Source: Anopheles merus (taxonomy: Eukaryota; Arthropoda; Insecta; Diptera; Culicidae). From it: a DNA stretch of 64,000 nt. The first letter of the stretch is position 1. Each line of letters begins with the position of its first letter. Both the position numbers and the translations under genes were made by a program. The notes under the pieces were generated by a model. It worked only from the letters and a program-made list of their open reading frames with translations, did not search any database and was not told the DNA's origin. The stretch covers positions 186,001-250,000 of the forward strand of contig NC_054083.1 in NCBI RefSeq assembly GCF_017562075.2, written 5' to 3'. Shown here in pieces: positions 42,875 through 54,262 of this stretch.

Positions 42875-43297
42875 TGTTGAGATACTAATTCAATATGTAG
42901 AAACCGTGCTTAATGTATTCACATATACAACTGTACACTTGTAAATATCTTGAACTAGAATGTAGAATAAAAACTCTCAACGTATTAATACACGATGCGC
43001 AATCTCAGATTGCGCATATATTCGTTTTATCAAAATATATGTCATTTCGCGTAGCCAACTCTGAGCTATAAACGTCATTTCCATACATTTAGATTGCGCC
43101 AAGATTGCGCATAAATTTTCAAGATTATATGTCCGAGCTATATAATTTTTTTTTGACAGATAAATATATCAAATCGACCCGTTTGACAGATAAATATATG
43201 CGCAATCTGAGATTGCGCATCGTCTATTGCTACGGTCAGTTGAGCATTGGCAATCGACAGCAACGGTTGTGTTTACTGCGCTCGCATACGCCCAATA
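42875..43297 (+). repeat. 3' LTR of copia A, split by a MITE
   Basis: 42875-42979 and 43236-43297 match the 5' LTR; 42980-43235 is the insertion. Starts TGTTGAGATACT right after the purine tract. Confidence 0.9.
42980..43235. mobile_element. 256-bp MITE with 3-bp TCA duplication
   Basis: The uninterrupted 5' LTR gives the empty site (CTCTCAGTTGAG), so the boundaries are exact: TCA at 42977-42979 and 43236-43238. Ends are (A/C)CGTA... with a long inner palindrome ATGCGCAATCTCAGATTGCGCAT (23 bp, 42993-43016) repeated near the other end. Confidence 0.9.
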
Positions 43298-43547
43298 CAA
43301 ACATCAATTCGAAAAACATGCATTTTAGCATTACAGGGTTTAACAAGTCAGATTCAAATGTCAGCAAAACAATTTCAGAGGCTCAAGATGCAGTTTAGCT
43401 GTCAAAAGTTGTTGTTATCATTATCATAGCAATGGAACACAACTAGTCTTGTTAATTGTCTACATTTTATTCTGACATTCACAGTAAGCGGCTGTCAAAA
43501 TCATTTTTTAATCATGATACAGTAATTATCCTATTATATATGAACCC

Positions 43548-43723
43548 TGGTATTTGACAGTTGTGTCATAACGCCTGACAGGTTGACCCTACCTTTCGTT
43601 TGTTGTTAAATGTCATTCTTTTTTTACACATTATTGAATTCGTTTGGTTACTTTTTGCTACAACTCCTTAAACAAACCTCAATGTACTTTTCTGCCTAAT
43701 AAATGAGAATTAAATACATAACA
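43548..43723 (+). repeat. 5' LTR core of the Mag element
   Basis: 176 bp that match 48187-48362 with a single G/T difference (CCTGACAGG versus CCTGACATG). Contains AATAAA near the end. Confidence 0.92.
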
Positions 43724-43921
43724 TTTTGGTGTCAGAAGTGGGATAGTCCAGGATACGTGTCGGATACATCTGAGCCAGCGGAAAAGCGATTTGTTGCCCG
43801 CTAAACAAACGATACATCACACACACATCCCAAGCAGAAAAGTGAGGTTAGCATCACCACGTGCGAACAACATTACGACAAGGAGGTTTCTTTCGCTGTA
43901 CGCTGAATACAACAGAAAACG

Positions 43922-44925
43922 ATGGCAAATGATAACCGTGAGTTGCTGGAGGCCCTTTCCGGAATGCTTGTGCAGGCACTTAAGGCATCCATCGGACCAG
44001 CCGTTGAACAAGTAAGTGCAGAACTACGCAACACAGGTGAAAATATCCCAGCGCCGCTTCCGAAAGCTCCGTCATTTGCTATGCACGAATACCGAGCCAA
44101 CGAGGGAACATCGGTCGCTGATTATTTTAACCGCTTTGAGTGGGCGCTTCAGCTAAGTAAAATCCCGGAAATACAGTACGCGGATTATGCTCGTGTGCAT
44201 ATGGGAGCCGAAATTTTTCGGCGTTTTTTTAAACACGTCGCTAAAATTTTTAGTCGCACCAAAACAACCACAAGAAGTGCCATATTCGGAAATGCGGAGA
44301 ATTTTAGTAGCTCATTGGGACCAGCAAAAGAATAAATTCGTAGAAAGTATTAAATTTCGAACCATCGTGCAACAACGAGACGAATCGATTGCACAGTACG
44401 TTCTCCGGTTAAAGCAAGGTTCAGCAAATTGCGAATACGACAATTTGTTAGACCGAATGCTCATTGAGCAAATGTTACATGGATTGGCAGAGCGCGGCAT
44501 CTGTGACGAGATAGTTGCAAAGAATCCATCCACATTTCAAGACGCTCTCGATGTAGCCCTCGCGTTAGAAGCAACTCGCAATATTGCTCGAGACATTAAT
44601 ACGTCGCAACCAGCTTCCGAAGCTACTAACAAGCTAGGTTACGAAAAGCCAAATATAAAAAAAACCATACACGCGTCGAAACACGACAAACAAGCAGCAT
44701 ACAAACTCGCCAGAGAACACCGCATTCAATAATACACACGGTAACCAGCCAGTAGCTTGTAATGGCTGTGGAGGTCCACACCTCAGAAGCGAGTGTCGTT
44801 TCCGTAGCGCCAAATGTAACAATTGCCATAAGAAAGGTCATATTGCTAAGGTCTGCAAATCGGGTAAGTCCAACCATCACATTTCACAACAAGATATCTC
44901 TTCGCCCTCCGGTAGTATTGATCAA
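43922..44925 (+). pseudogene. Mag-clade Gag with two zinc knuckles
   Basis: Starts at ATG 43922 (MANDNRELLEALSGMLVQAL). A frameshift near 44200-44330 moves it to the second open frame (QQRDESIAQYVLRLKQ, EQMLHGLAERG). A further shift near 44725 precedes the knuckles CNGCGGPHLRSEC (44757) and CNNCHKKGHIAKVC (44814). Confidence 0.87.
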
Positions 44926-47900
44926 GTGCAACGGCTTAACCGTATTCATAACATACCGTCGAGTGAGAAAAAAATGATCGATGTTAAGATCGATGGTAAA
45001 TCGTTGAAGATGGAGCTTGATACCGGTGCACCTTGCGCAATCGTATCAGAAGCAACCCTCAAATCAATTAAACCACATTTCACCTTGCAGACAAGCGACA
45101 GACAATTTTCTAGTTATACTGGGCATCGCATCAGCTGTATTGGTAGGATGAATGTCAATGTAACTATTGGAGCCACAACGCGAAAGGAGCAACTCTATGT
45201 AGTGTCCGGAGCACACGATTCACTCCTGGGACGCGAATGGATCTCTCACTTTGCAGATCAGATCGATTTAAATCGCATGTTCTCCTCGCGTACATCTATC
45301 CATACAGTATCAAATAGCACATTATCTCCAAATTGCGAAACGCAGCTAACAAGATTATTAGACAGCTATGCTGATGTTTTCAGTGAGTCTCCGGGTAAAC
45401 TGACAGGTCCCCCGGCAAAAGTACACTTGAAAGAAAATGCAACACCAGTGTTTGCTAGAGCACGCGACGTTCCCCTCGCGCTGCGAGAAAGGTATGCCAA
45501 AGAAATTGATAGTAAAATAAATTCCGGTTTTTACGAAAAGGTCGAATATTCGGAGTGGGCATCTCCTACACACGTGGTCGTTAAGAAAAACGGTAAGCTG
45601 AGGATAACTGGTAATTACAAACCTACTGTAAACCCTTTAATGATAATAGACGAACATCCTATTCCTCGAATTGAGAGTATTTTCAACCGAATGAAAGGTG
45701 CTACTCTATTTTGCCATTTGGATGTTACCGACGCGTATACGCATCTTCCCATAGACGAACAGTTTCGTCATGTCTTAACCCTTAACACCACAACCCATGG
45801 GCTCATACGACCAACCAGAGCAGTATACGGTGCCGCCAACATACCCGCAATCTGGCAACGTCGAATGGAAGAAGTTCTCTTAAGCCTTAAAAATGTCGTT
45901 AGCTTCTATGACGACATTATCGTGTTCGCGAAAGATTTTGAAGAGCTTTTACAAGCCTTAACAAGTATCCTAAGCAGAATCAAGGAAAGTGGTCTGAAAC
46001 TTAACCGATCTAAATGTGTCTTTGCCACACCAGCACTCGAGTGCTTGGGTACCGAATTGATCGCGAAGGTCTTCACAAGTCGACGAAACACATTGAAGCG
46101 ATCCGAGACGCACCAAGACCGTCTTCTCCCGAACAATTACAGCTATTTTTGGGTAAAGCCACATACTATTCAGCGTTCATACCAGATTTGTCAACAAGAG
46201 CAAAGGTATTGCGTGAGATATTATCAGCAGATCGTTTTGAGTGGACGGCTGAAGCCGAAGAAGCCTACCGCGATATCAAAAACATTTTAATTTCACCACA
46301 AGTCCTTACTCAGTATGACCCAACACTACCATTGATATTAGCTACTGACACAAGCAAGACGGTTCTCGGAGCAGTGCTCTCCCATCGACTCAGTAACGGG
46401 GTAGAAAGACCCATAGTTTATGCAAGCTGTACAATGTCGGCGACGGAACAACGCTATCCGGTTATCGACAAAGAAGCTCTCGCTATCGTTTGGGCAGTCA
46501 AGAAGTTTTTCAATTATTTATATGCACGGAAGTTCACGCTCGTCACGGACCACAAACCGTTGACGCAAATCCTGCATCCAGAGAAGTCACTGCCTACACT
46601 TTGTATAAGTCGCATGGCAAACTACGCTGACTACTTAGCGCACTTCAATTTCGATGTAGTGTACCGATCGACTAACGAAAATAAGAATGCCGATTATTGT
46701 TCACGCATTCCAAGTCCCTCGACACAATCCAGTGTAAACAGCCTTTCTCTTAGTAGAGGAGGAAATGAGGATCAAGACGATTTTGAAGATTTTGTGCTTA
46801 ACCAAATCCAGCAGCTGCCCATTAAAGCCGATCAAATCGCACGCGAAACGCGAAAAGATGAGCACATGGGTAAAATGTTGAAAGACCTCGAAATGGGACG
46901 AAACCTATCACAAATCGGCTATAAAGCACCAGAAGCCAAATACACCATGGTTGCCAATTGTTTGCTGTTTGAACACCGTGTCGTGATTCCCGACATCCTT
47001 CGTCCGGCAATTCTGCAAGATTTGCACGCAGCACATATTGGTGTGGTGAGAATGAAGTCTTTGGCCCGTTCATATGTCTACTGGCCGGGCATAGACAAAG
47101 ACATCGAGCAGCTAGCCAAATCATGCCACGAATGCGCTCAAACGGTCTCAGCACCTCCTAAGTTCAATCAACACCATTGGGAGTATCCATCTAACCCTTG
47201 GGAGCGTGTTTATGTTGACTATGCGGGACCCGTTGCTGGCGAGATGCTACTGATCATCGTGGATGCGTACAGCAAGTGGGTTGAGGTGAAAGTGACTCAC
47301 TCAACCACTACCGAGGCAACCATAAAAATCCTCGACGAGCTATTTGCATCCTATGGAGCCCCCCTAACTGTTGTAACAGACAACTGAACACAATTTACTG
47401 CAGCAGAGTTCACCACATTTCTTCAACGAAGCAGTGTCAAGTTCCACAAACGCTCCGCTCCATATCATCCGGCAACCAATGGGCAAGCAGAGAGATACGT
47501 TCAGACAGTTAAGCGAGCTTTGAAGGCTATGAATTCGTCCAGCACTACACTTCAAGCTAACCTGAACGAGTTCCTGCTCCAATACCGCAAAGTCCCGCAC
47601 AGTGAAACCGGTGAAGCACCAGCAAAGCTTTTCCTAGGGCGAAACATCCGTTCACGTCTCGACCTGGTTCGACCACAATCCGTCCAGACAAGAACAGCAG
47701 AGAAGCAACGAGTCGCTTTTGAACCATCGTACCGAACATTCTTGCCCGGACAACTCGTCTACTGTCTCTCGGGAAGTACGAGAATGGATAAGTGGATCCG
47801 AGGTACAGTGGTATCCCGACTAGGTGATCTACACTACTCCATCAACTGCAATGGTAACCAGATGAAACGTCACGTGGATCAGATGCGACCAACCCTAGAC

Positions 47901-48176
47901 GACAACAGGACAGAACAGCCGCCAAGTGTACCTGTACCAACTCAAACTCCGGAGGTACACCATCACCGCAGGCACTACTACGGGTCAACCGACTCTCCAC
48001 AAACATCGAGTGTCCCCGTTTCATCTCGGACAGTCTCCGTGTCATCAGACTCATCTACTTCGTCCGATTCATCGTATGACACACCGACAGGAAGCCCGAT
48101 CCGAGCCAGTGACGCCCCGCCCTTCGTCCGCCGTTATACAAGACTGCGAAACCCGCCGTTGCGATACTCGCCGTAG
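44926..48176 (+). pseudogene. Mag-clade Pol: protease, RT, RNase H, integrase
   Basis: Protease MELDTGAPCAIV, RT with KVEYSEWASPTHVV, CHLDVTDAYTHLPID, catalytic VSFYDDIIVFA. A one-base shift near 46050 leads into 46014-47387 with RNase H (ATDTSKTVLGAVL, KEALAIVWAV) and integrase (HIGVVRMKSLARSYVYWPG, CHEC, VDYAGPV with D, TVVTDN with D). An in-frame TGA at 47386-47388 follows; the frame then continues with PYHPATNGQAERYVQTVK (E) and a Ser/Thr-rich tail to 48176. RT motif FYDD is unusual (relatives mostly YxDD) but keeps both Asp. Confidence 0.9.
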
Positions 48177-48182
48177 TCCATT

Positions 48183-48362
48183 TGACTGGTATTTGACAGT
48201 TGTGTCATAACGCCTGACATGTTGACCCTACCTTTCGTTTGTTGTTAAATGTCATTCTTTTTTTACACATTATTGAATTCGTTTGGTTACTTTTTGCTAC
48301 AACTCCTTAAACAAACCTCAATGTACTTTTCTGCCTAATAAATGAGAATTAAATACATAACA
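48183..48362 (+). repeat. 3' LTR of the Mag element
   Basis: Begins a few bases after the pol stop codon, TGACTGGTATTTGACAG, and ends ATACATAACA. Confidence 0.9.
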
Positions 48363-48573
48363 ATCCGATATACGCTATCCTACGGGACCAAGCGCAATAG
48401 TGTATCTCGATTTTTGGCGTACATTACCGGTTCCAGGGTCTAAAAATATCGCCACAGAGTATTGAAGTAAAGTTTTATGTTATAAAACAGTTATCTTTTG
48501 CATAAATTTATTGCAAAATGCATTAAAAACATTAAGATAATTCAAAAATAGCATAACACATTTTTAAGATTTC

Positions 48574-49731
48574 AAATACTTACTTACTTATCCGGCGCTA
48601 CAACCGCTTTGCGGTCTTGGCCTGCCTCAGGAGTGTCCGAAACCGCTCACGGTCTCGCGCCTTCGTCTGCCAGTCCGTTATCCCGGCCTTAATGGCGGAC
48701 GCCTCCACGCCATCTTGCCACCTCAATTTGGGCCTACCACGCCTCCTCTGTCCTTGTGGACGGCCTAAAAAGACTTTACGGGCTGGGTCGTCCGTTTCCA
48801 AGCGTATAACATGGCCAGCCCACCGGAGCCTGGCGAGCTTTATACGCTGTACGACAGTTAGGTCGCCGTACATCTCGTATAGCTCGTCATTATAGCGGCT
48901 CCTCCATTGTCCTTCCACACATACGGGGCCAAGTATCCTTCTGAGCATCTTCCTCTCGAACGCGGCTAAGAGGGTTTCGTCAGATTTGGACAGTGTCCAT
49001 GTCTCAGAGGCGTATGTGAGTACTGGTACTATATAGGTACTATATAGTCCCAGCTTCGTCCGTCGCGACAGGTTCTTTGAGGTAAACTGCTTTTTCAGGC
49101 TGTAGAATGACCGGTTGGCAGCCAGCATCCTTGCGCGCAACTCAGCTTCCATGCTGTTGTCGTTGCTGACCTTTGACCCAAGATAGGTGAATTGTGGGAC
49201 GACTTCAAACGTGCGTTCACCTATCTGTACGTCACGCCTACGTAGATTCGGATTATTTATTGGTAGGTCCGCTGATGTTGCCACCATCAGTTTGGTCTTT
49301 GCCTCGTTTATCTGCAATCCGAGGCTCTCTGCCGCCTGCTCAATCCCTTGGTTGGCTTCTGCTACATAGGAGAGCCGCTGACCAATGATGTCTATATCAT
49401 CAGCGTATGCCAGGATCTGGGTTGACTTATAGAAGATGGTTCCCGTAGTCTCCACCCTCGAGTCGCGGATGGCCCTCTCTAGCGCCAAGTTGAATAGGAG
49501 ACAGGCAAGCCCGTCCCCCTGGCGCAGACCTCTGGTGGTAGCAAAAGGTCCTGAGAGTTTTCCATCCACCCTCACCTGGCATGTGACGTTGGTCATAGTC
49601 ATTCTAACTAGCCTTATCAGTTTGGCCAGGGTTCCAAAAGAGCTCATAGGGTCATACAGTTTTACCCTGGCTTTGCTATCATATGCGGCTTTGAAGTCAA
49701 TGAAGAGATGGTATGTGTCGTATGTGGATGG
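48574..49731 (-). mobile_element. 5'-truncated LINE (RTE-like), second copy
   Basis: Flanked by an exact 9-bp duplication, taagatttc (48565-48573 and 49732-49740). One open frame (49647-48598, 349 codons) encodes RT from SSFGTLAKLIRLVRMTMT through RQGDGLACLLFNLALE and the intact catalytic LAYADDIDII to the end of the protein (RLRWAGHVIRLETDDPARK). The 3' end is TAAGTAAGTAAGTA, a short-repeat tail as in RTE-type LINEs. Same family as 8200-9520. Confidence 0.9.
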
Positions 49732-49740
49732 TAAGATTTC

Positions 49741-49904
49741 TAAAGGAACTCTGTTCTTTGAAATACTTTAGAAGTTTTTTATTTTAACAAGTTTCTCTTT
49801 TATGCGACCGTTCTCGTCAATGGTTGATTTGCGACTGACTAAATGAATCGATCGTTCCTACACATATTAAAGTCTACTTCGATTACACGGCTACTTCGTT
49901 TACA
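49741..49904 (-). repeat. 3' LTR of copia H
   Basis: 164 bp on the minus strand from TGTAAACGAAG to GTTCCTTTA. The pol stop codon (TAA at 49902-49900) is formed by the first bases of the LTR. Confidence 0.87.
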
Positions 49905-52900
49905 CCCCCTCTCGATCGTTCACTCCAAGTTTCTTCCTGAGGACTTCGAATCGACCAGCTTCTAAAGCTTTAGTAAAAATATCTGCTAGTTGATTCAAAG
50001 TTGAAATAGGTTCAACGATTATGTTTTCTTTTGCAATATGGTCCCGCACAAAATGGTATTTGATATCTATGTGCTTGACCCGTTTACATTCTAAATTTTT
50101 CGACATACCGATACATCCTCTGTTATCTTCAAATATTGGGACAGGTTTTATAAATCTTAGTCCAAGATCCTCCAAAAGTCCCTTCAACCATATAGCTTCA
50201 GCCGTAGCAGCACTTAAAGCGACATATTCAGCTTCACTGGATGATGTGGCTACAGTTGTTTGTTTTTTGCTTGACCATGAAACTGTGTTTCCATAAACCT
50301 TGAATATGTAGCCACTAAATGATTTTCGATCAACAGTATCGGCTGCCCAGTCTGCATCTGCAAATCCAACGAGTTGTTCGATTTGTTCGTTCCTTTTCAA
50401 AGTCAGTACCAAATTCTTTGTTCCTTGGAGATACCGTACAATTCGCTTAAGCGCGATCCAGTGTTGGTGTCCAGAATTCTGTTGAAAACGACCCATATAT
50501 CCAACAGGATAACAGATATCCGGACGGGTGGACATCATAACGTACATGAGACTTCCCAAAAGCTCACGGTAAGGTTCTGTTATACCGGCATCTTCTGTTC
50601 CAAGTTTCAGACCTTTCTCCATAGGTGTTCTTGAAGAATTACAATCTGCCATTCCAAATTTTTCAAGAAGTCGATCGATATTGGCAACTTGTGACAACTG
50701 CATAATTCCTGCATTTTTATCGTAGTCGATCTTGATTCCCAAAAAATATTTTAAAGTTCCACAATCCTTCATCTCGAATATTTCCAATAGTTTAAATTTC
50801 AGCTCCATGATGGTATTTTTGTTTGTGCCTGCTATTATCAAATCATCGACATATAGTACAATATATATGAAATCGTTACCTTCTTTGTTGAGCCAAGTGT
50901 AAAGGCAGTAGTCATGCTTGGAACGAACAAATTCTAGCTGCAACAGTGCGTCATTGAATTTTTCATTCCAGCAACGGGGGGATTGCTTTAGCCCATACAA
51001 CGATTTTTTCAAACGGCACACCATACCCGGAGCAGCTTCTACGCCATGTGGAACTTCCATATAAATTTCTTCTTGAAGCTCGCCGTGAAGGAATGCTGTT
51101 TTGACATCCATTTGATGAAAATAACATCCCTTTTGGATACCAACGGCCAGTATTGTTCGAATTGTTGTTAGTTTTGCCACCGGCGCGTATGTTTCGTGAT
51201 AATCCATTCCAGGCTTCTGCAGAAAACCCTTCACTACTAGTCGGGCTTTATACTTCACTGGATTACCATTCTCATCCTCCTTTACACGAAATACCCACTT
51301 GGATTTCAATGGTCTACACGATGTCGGTCGCTTCACTAATGCCCAAACATCGTTTGTTTTCATTGACAACAATTCATCCTCAATAGTGTAAACATCTTGA
51401 GTTTATAGTAATCTTGGGTTTGTGAGCATCTTGGGTTTGTGAGCATCTTGGGTTTTGACAAATACGATGTCCGAAGAAGTGACAGTGTGCGAGCTGTCAA
51501 AGCAGAAAAAAAAAGAGATAAGCCTTGGGGAAAAGACCTTCTACAATAAACTCCTTGTGAAAATAATAAAAAAAACCGTGTGTATTACAATAGCTTCCAT
51601 CCATAATGTACAATCTTCCCGATCCACGATTTCGCTGTACGCACATGGTGGTTCAGTTGACAACTGTCTATTTCTTCCAGCTGTTGCACTAAAGCCAGTG
51701 AAATAATCACGAAATTTTATCGGGAGCCTTCGTTCTCGTTCACTATGTCGTGTTGCTATTGATTGTTCGCTTTCGCCAGTTTCGCGAGATTCATCATCAC
51801 ATATTGCATCGCGATATTCCTCGTTATTTTCATAAAAATCATCATGCGGTGTGGTTTCGTTTTCATCATTACGTGCGACATCTTGAAGTGCTTGCGTGAT
51901 ATTGGCGGCGTCATCGTGTTCATCCATGTTGGTGTTGATTTCTTCTACGTTAACAGCATCATTATTATTATCCTCCGTTTCCCCCTCTTGCTGAAAACGG
52001 ATAGAAATAATTTGTTTATCGTGATTTTCAACATCCTTCATTTGACAAAACGGGAAGCACTTCTCATCGAACTTAACGTCTCGCGCGATGATAATCTTCT
52101 CAGATCTTCGATCCCAAATACGATAACCGTTCGGAGCATAGCCGACCATTATTCCTTCAACACACTTATTGTCCAGTTTCTTTCTTTTCTGGTCCGGGAT
52201 CCAAGTAAAAACCTTACATCCAAAAATTCGCAGCTTTCTAAAATCTGGTTTTACCTTCAGCCAACATTCAGCAGGTGTCATATAGCCCTCTAACGCGCTT
52301 GTTGGGCTGCGGTTTATCAAATATGTAGCCGTCAACACCGCCTCTGACCACATTCGCTTTGGCATGTTAGAATCAATAAGCATGGTTCTGACCTTCTCAA
52401 CCAACGTTCTGTTAAATCGTTCTGCAACACCATTCTGTTGTGGAGAGTAGGCTACCGTACACTGCAATTGAATTCCTTTTTGCTTGTAATATGTTAGCTG
52501 CTCACTGGAACCATATTCTCGGCCCTGATCTACGGTTATTTTGCTTATTTTTCTCTCAAAGTGAGCTGTTGCCATTGCTTCATACTCTTTGAATCGCTCA
52601 AATACCTCAGACTTTCTTTTAATTGGATATACTACCGCAAAGTGCGTGAAATCATCTACGAAGCTAACAAAATATTTGGATCCGTTCCATGCAACAGGAT
52701 CAATAGGACCACACACATCTGAATGTATCCTCTCTAGTGGGCGCGTGGCTCGTACTCGGTTGCCATCAAACGGTTCTCTACAAAGTTTCCCGAGAACGCA
52801 CGTGTCGCAAAAACCAACCTGCTTAGGCTTTGGATCTAAACCAACTGCCATATTATGCCGCACTAAAGTGTCCATAGAGTGTTGACTTGCATGTCCAAGA

Positions 52901-54129
52901 CGACGGTGCCATAGTGTACTCACCTCAGATGTACACATACTTGCAGATGATCCAGTCGTCTCCAGCTCTAGTTGCAACTCGTAAAGGTTTCGCCGCATAT
53001 GAGCTACAGCAATCACTTCCTTCTTGTGTTTCATTATAGCCTTCTCACAGCCATTTTCGCGAGTGAAGAGAACATCAATTCCAGCTTCCGACATTTTCTT
53101 GACAGAAAGTAGGTTACTTCTCAACTCCGGTAGGTAAATTACGTTCTTGATTTCCACCGTAACGCCTTCATTGGTTTTTCCTGTAACGCTACCTTCGTAT
53201 TCGCCTACCAAAGTTACACCGTCTTTGGCAACGTCCACGACGAACGGTTCGTTAAGTTTCCTTATATTCTTCAAATATTTTCTGTTGTTGATCAAGTGGT
53301 CACTGCATCCAGAATCAACGATGAAAGAGTCTACTGCGAGCTCTTTTTCTCCGATTTGAAGCTGCGATTTCACCATAAAACTCACAGTTTTCTCTGCCAA
53401 GACAGAGTTGGCGTTTCTGTCTTGCATTTTGGATCGACAATCCTTTTGCATGTGGCCTACTTTTCCGCAACGATGACATTTCCCTTTGAACTTTTTCTTC
53501 TGAAAACTTCCACCGACAAAAGCTGTTGATTTTTCTTCGCCACAGTAGTCTGCTCGATCTGTTCTCTTTGCTTCTTTACCTAACAACCGATGTTTCACAA
53601 TTTCTAGGGAGAGATCTTTATCGTCCATGTTTTCTAGAGCTGTCACTAATGGATCGTAACTGCTCGGCAACGTTATGAAGAGTTGAGAGACCAAATCGCT
53701 TGTTTCCATTTTTGCACCTGCAGTTTTCAACTGACGCACCAGGTCGTCGAATTCGGCAAGATGGTTTCGCATTGACGATCCTTCCTTCATACGTAACGTG
53801 GCCAACCGTTTGCGCAAGATCGTCTGACTTACCCCCGACTTCTTCGCAAAAGTGTCTTCAAGGGCTTTCCACATTTCCTTGGCTGTTCCCTTTTCTTCGA
53901 CTATGGCTAGACAATCGTCTCCAACAAATCCAACCAGCAAGGATTTTGCCTTCCGGTCCATTCGCAAAAACTTGTTCCGCGGTTCTCCGACCGCCTCAGG
54001 CACGTCTTCTTCGAGCGCCTCCCAAACTTCCGAAGCTTCCAAGAACAAACGAACTTGAAAACGCCATTTTCCGTAGTTCGTTCCATTCAGCTGGGGAATG
54101 CCAGCACCTTCCTTTACTGAGGAGCCCAT
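49900..54129 (-). pseudogene. Copia H Gag-Pol polyprotein, interrupted once
   Basis: Gag starts at 54129 (PQLNGTNYGKWRFQVRLFLE). Zinc knuckle CHRCGKVGHMQKDC is near residue 225, protease FIVDSGCSDHL near 272, pre-integrase LWHRRLGHASQHSMDTL, integrase ERIHSDVCGPI (D), ITVDQGREYGS (D), QQNGVAERFNRT (E). The solo LTR with its duplication (207 bp) falls between the linker and RT. RT then has YKARLVVKGFLQKPG, FHQMDVKTAFLHGE, catalytic IVLYVDDLIIAGT, and RNase H FADADWAAD (D), SSEAEYVALS (E), FEDNRGCIGMS (D). Outside the insertion the frame is 1341 codons including stop, a normal copia length. Confidence 0.92.
51387..51589. mobile_element. Solo LTR, 203 bp, in copia H
   Basis: TG...CA ends (TGTAAACATC / GTATTACA) with a 4-bp duplication atag (51383-51386, 51590-51593). 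A 4-bp duplication suits Ty3/gypsy. Contains three tandem TGAGCATCTTGGGTTT-like units at the left. No matching internal region is nearby, so it is probably the product of LTR-LTR recombination. If read as caata (5 bp), the ends shift by one. Confidence 0.78.
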
Positions 54130-54133
54130 AACC

Positions 54134-54262
54134 TAAAGGAACTCTGTTCTTTGAAATACTTTAGAAGTTTTTTATTTTAACAAGTTTCTTTTTTATGCGA
54201 CCGTTCTCGTCAATGGTTGATTTGCGACTGATTAAATGAATCGATCGTTCCTACACATATTA
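54134..54262 (-). repeat. 5' LTR of copia H, truncated
   Basis: 129 bp identical but for about two bases to the 3' LTR. The first ~35 bp (U3 start, on the right) are missing at the foldback junction. Confidence 0.87.

Larger units (their letters stand above)
38637..43297 (+). mobile_element. Ty1/copia element A (plus) with both LTRs
   Basis: LTRs 38637-38800 and 42875-43297 (the latter enlarged by a MITE), primer site GGTTATGGGCC at 38801, gag, protease, a truncated integrase, RT and RNase H, then purine tract TTGAGGGGGAG. Flanks ACAAA(T) and ACAAA(C) look like the target duplication. The LTRs differ at about five sites. Confidence 0.9.
38463..43519. mobile_element. Dispersed inverted-repeat-type element T, split by copia A
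   Basis: 38463-38636 (GCCACGGAGGTGACAAAATG..., AAGTACTAAAAAGGTAC) and 43298-about 43480 (ACATCAATTCG..., CATGCATTTTAGCA, ATCATAGCAATGG) both match, in reverse, the copy at 58550-59415. That copy is itself interrupted at a different point by a TTAA element. So copia A inserted into a pre-existing T copy. No coding content. Confidence 0.72.
43541..48362 (+). mobile_element. Ty3/gypsy LTR retrotransposon, Mag clade
   Basis: LTRs of about 180 bp (43541-43723 and 48183-48362) with one difference over the 176 bp from TGGTATTTGACAG to ATACATAACA. A primer-site-like TGGTGTCAGAAGTGGGA follows the 5' LTR. Gag has two zinc knuckles, a Mag trait. The near-identical LTRs indicate recent insertion, yet coding is broken in several places. 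A candidate 4-bp duplication is atcc (43528-43531, 48363-48366), leaving 9 bp unexplained before the 5' LTR. Confidence 0.9.
43520..48564. mobile_element. pogo/Tigger-like MITE split by the Mag element
   Basis: 43520-43531 (CAGTAATTATCC) is the terminus and 48363-48564 (ATCCGATATACGCTATCCTA...) the body of a copy like 34900-35337. The Mag element lies between, with atcc shared by both sides. The far end of this MITE is lost at the LINE/copia junction. Confidence 0.72.
49741..54262 (-). mobile_element. Ty1/copia element H (minus), coding nearly intact
   Basis: 3' LTR 49741-49904, purine tract GAGAGGGGG, pol, gag, primer site GGTTATGGGCTCC (54121-54133), and a 5' LTR 54134-54262 that lacks its first ~35 bp where the foldback element begins. 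The LTR overlap differs at about two of 129 positions. The single lesion in coding is a solo LTR (51387-51589). Confidence 0.92.
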
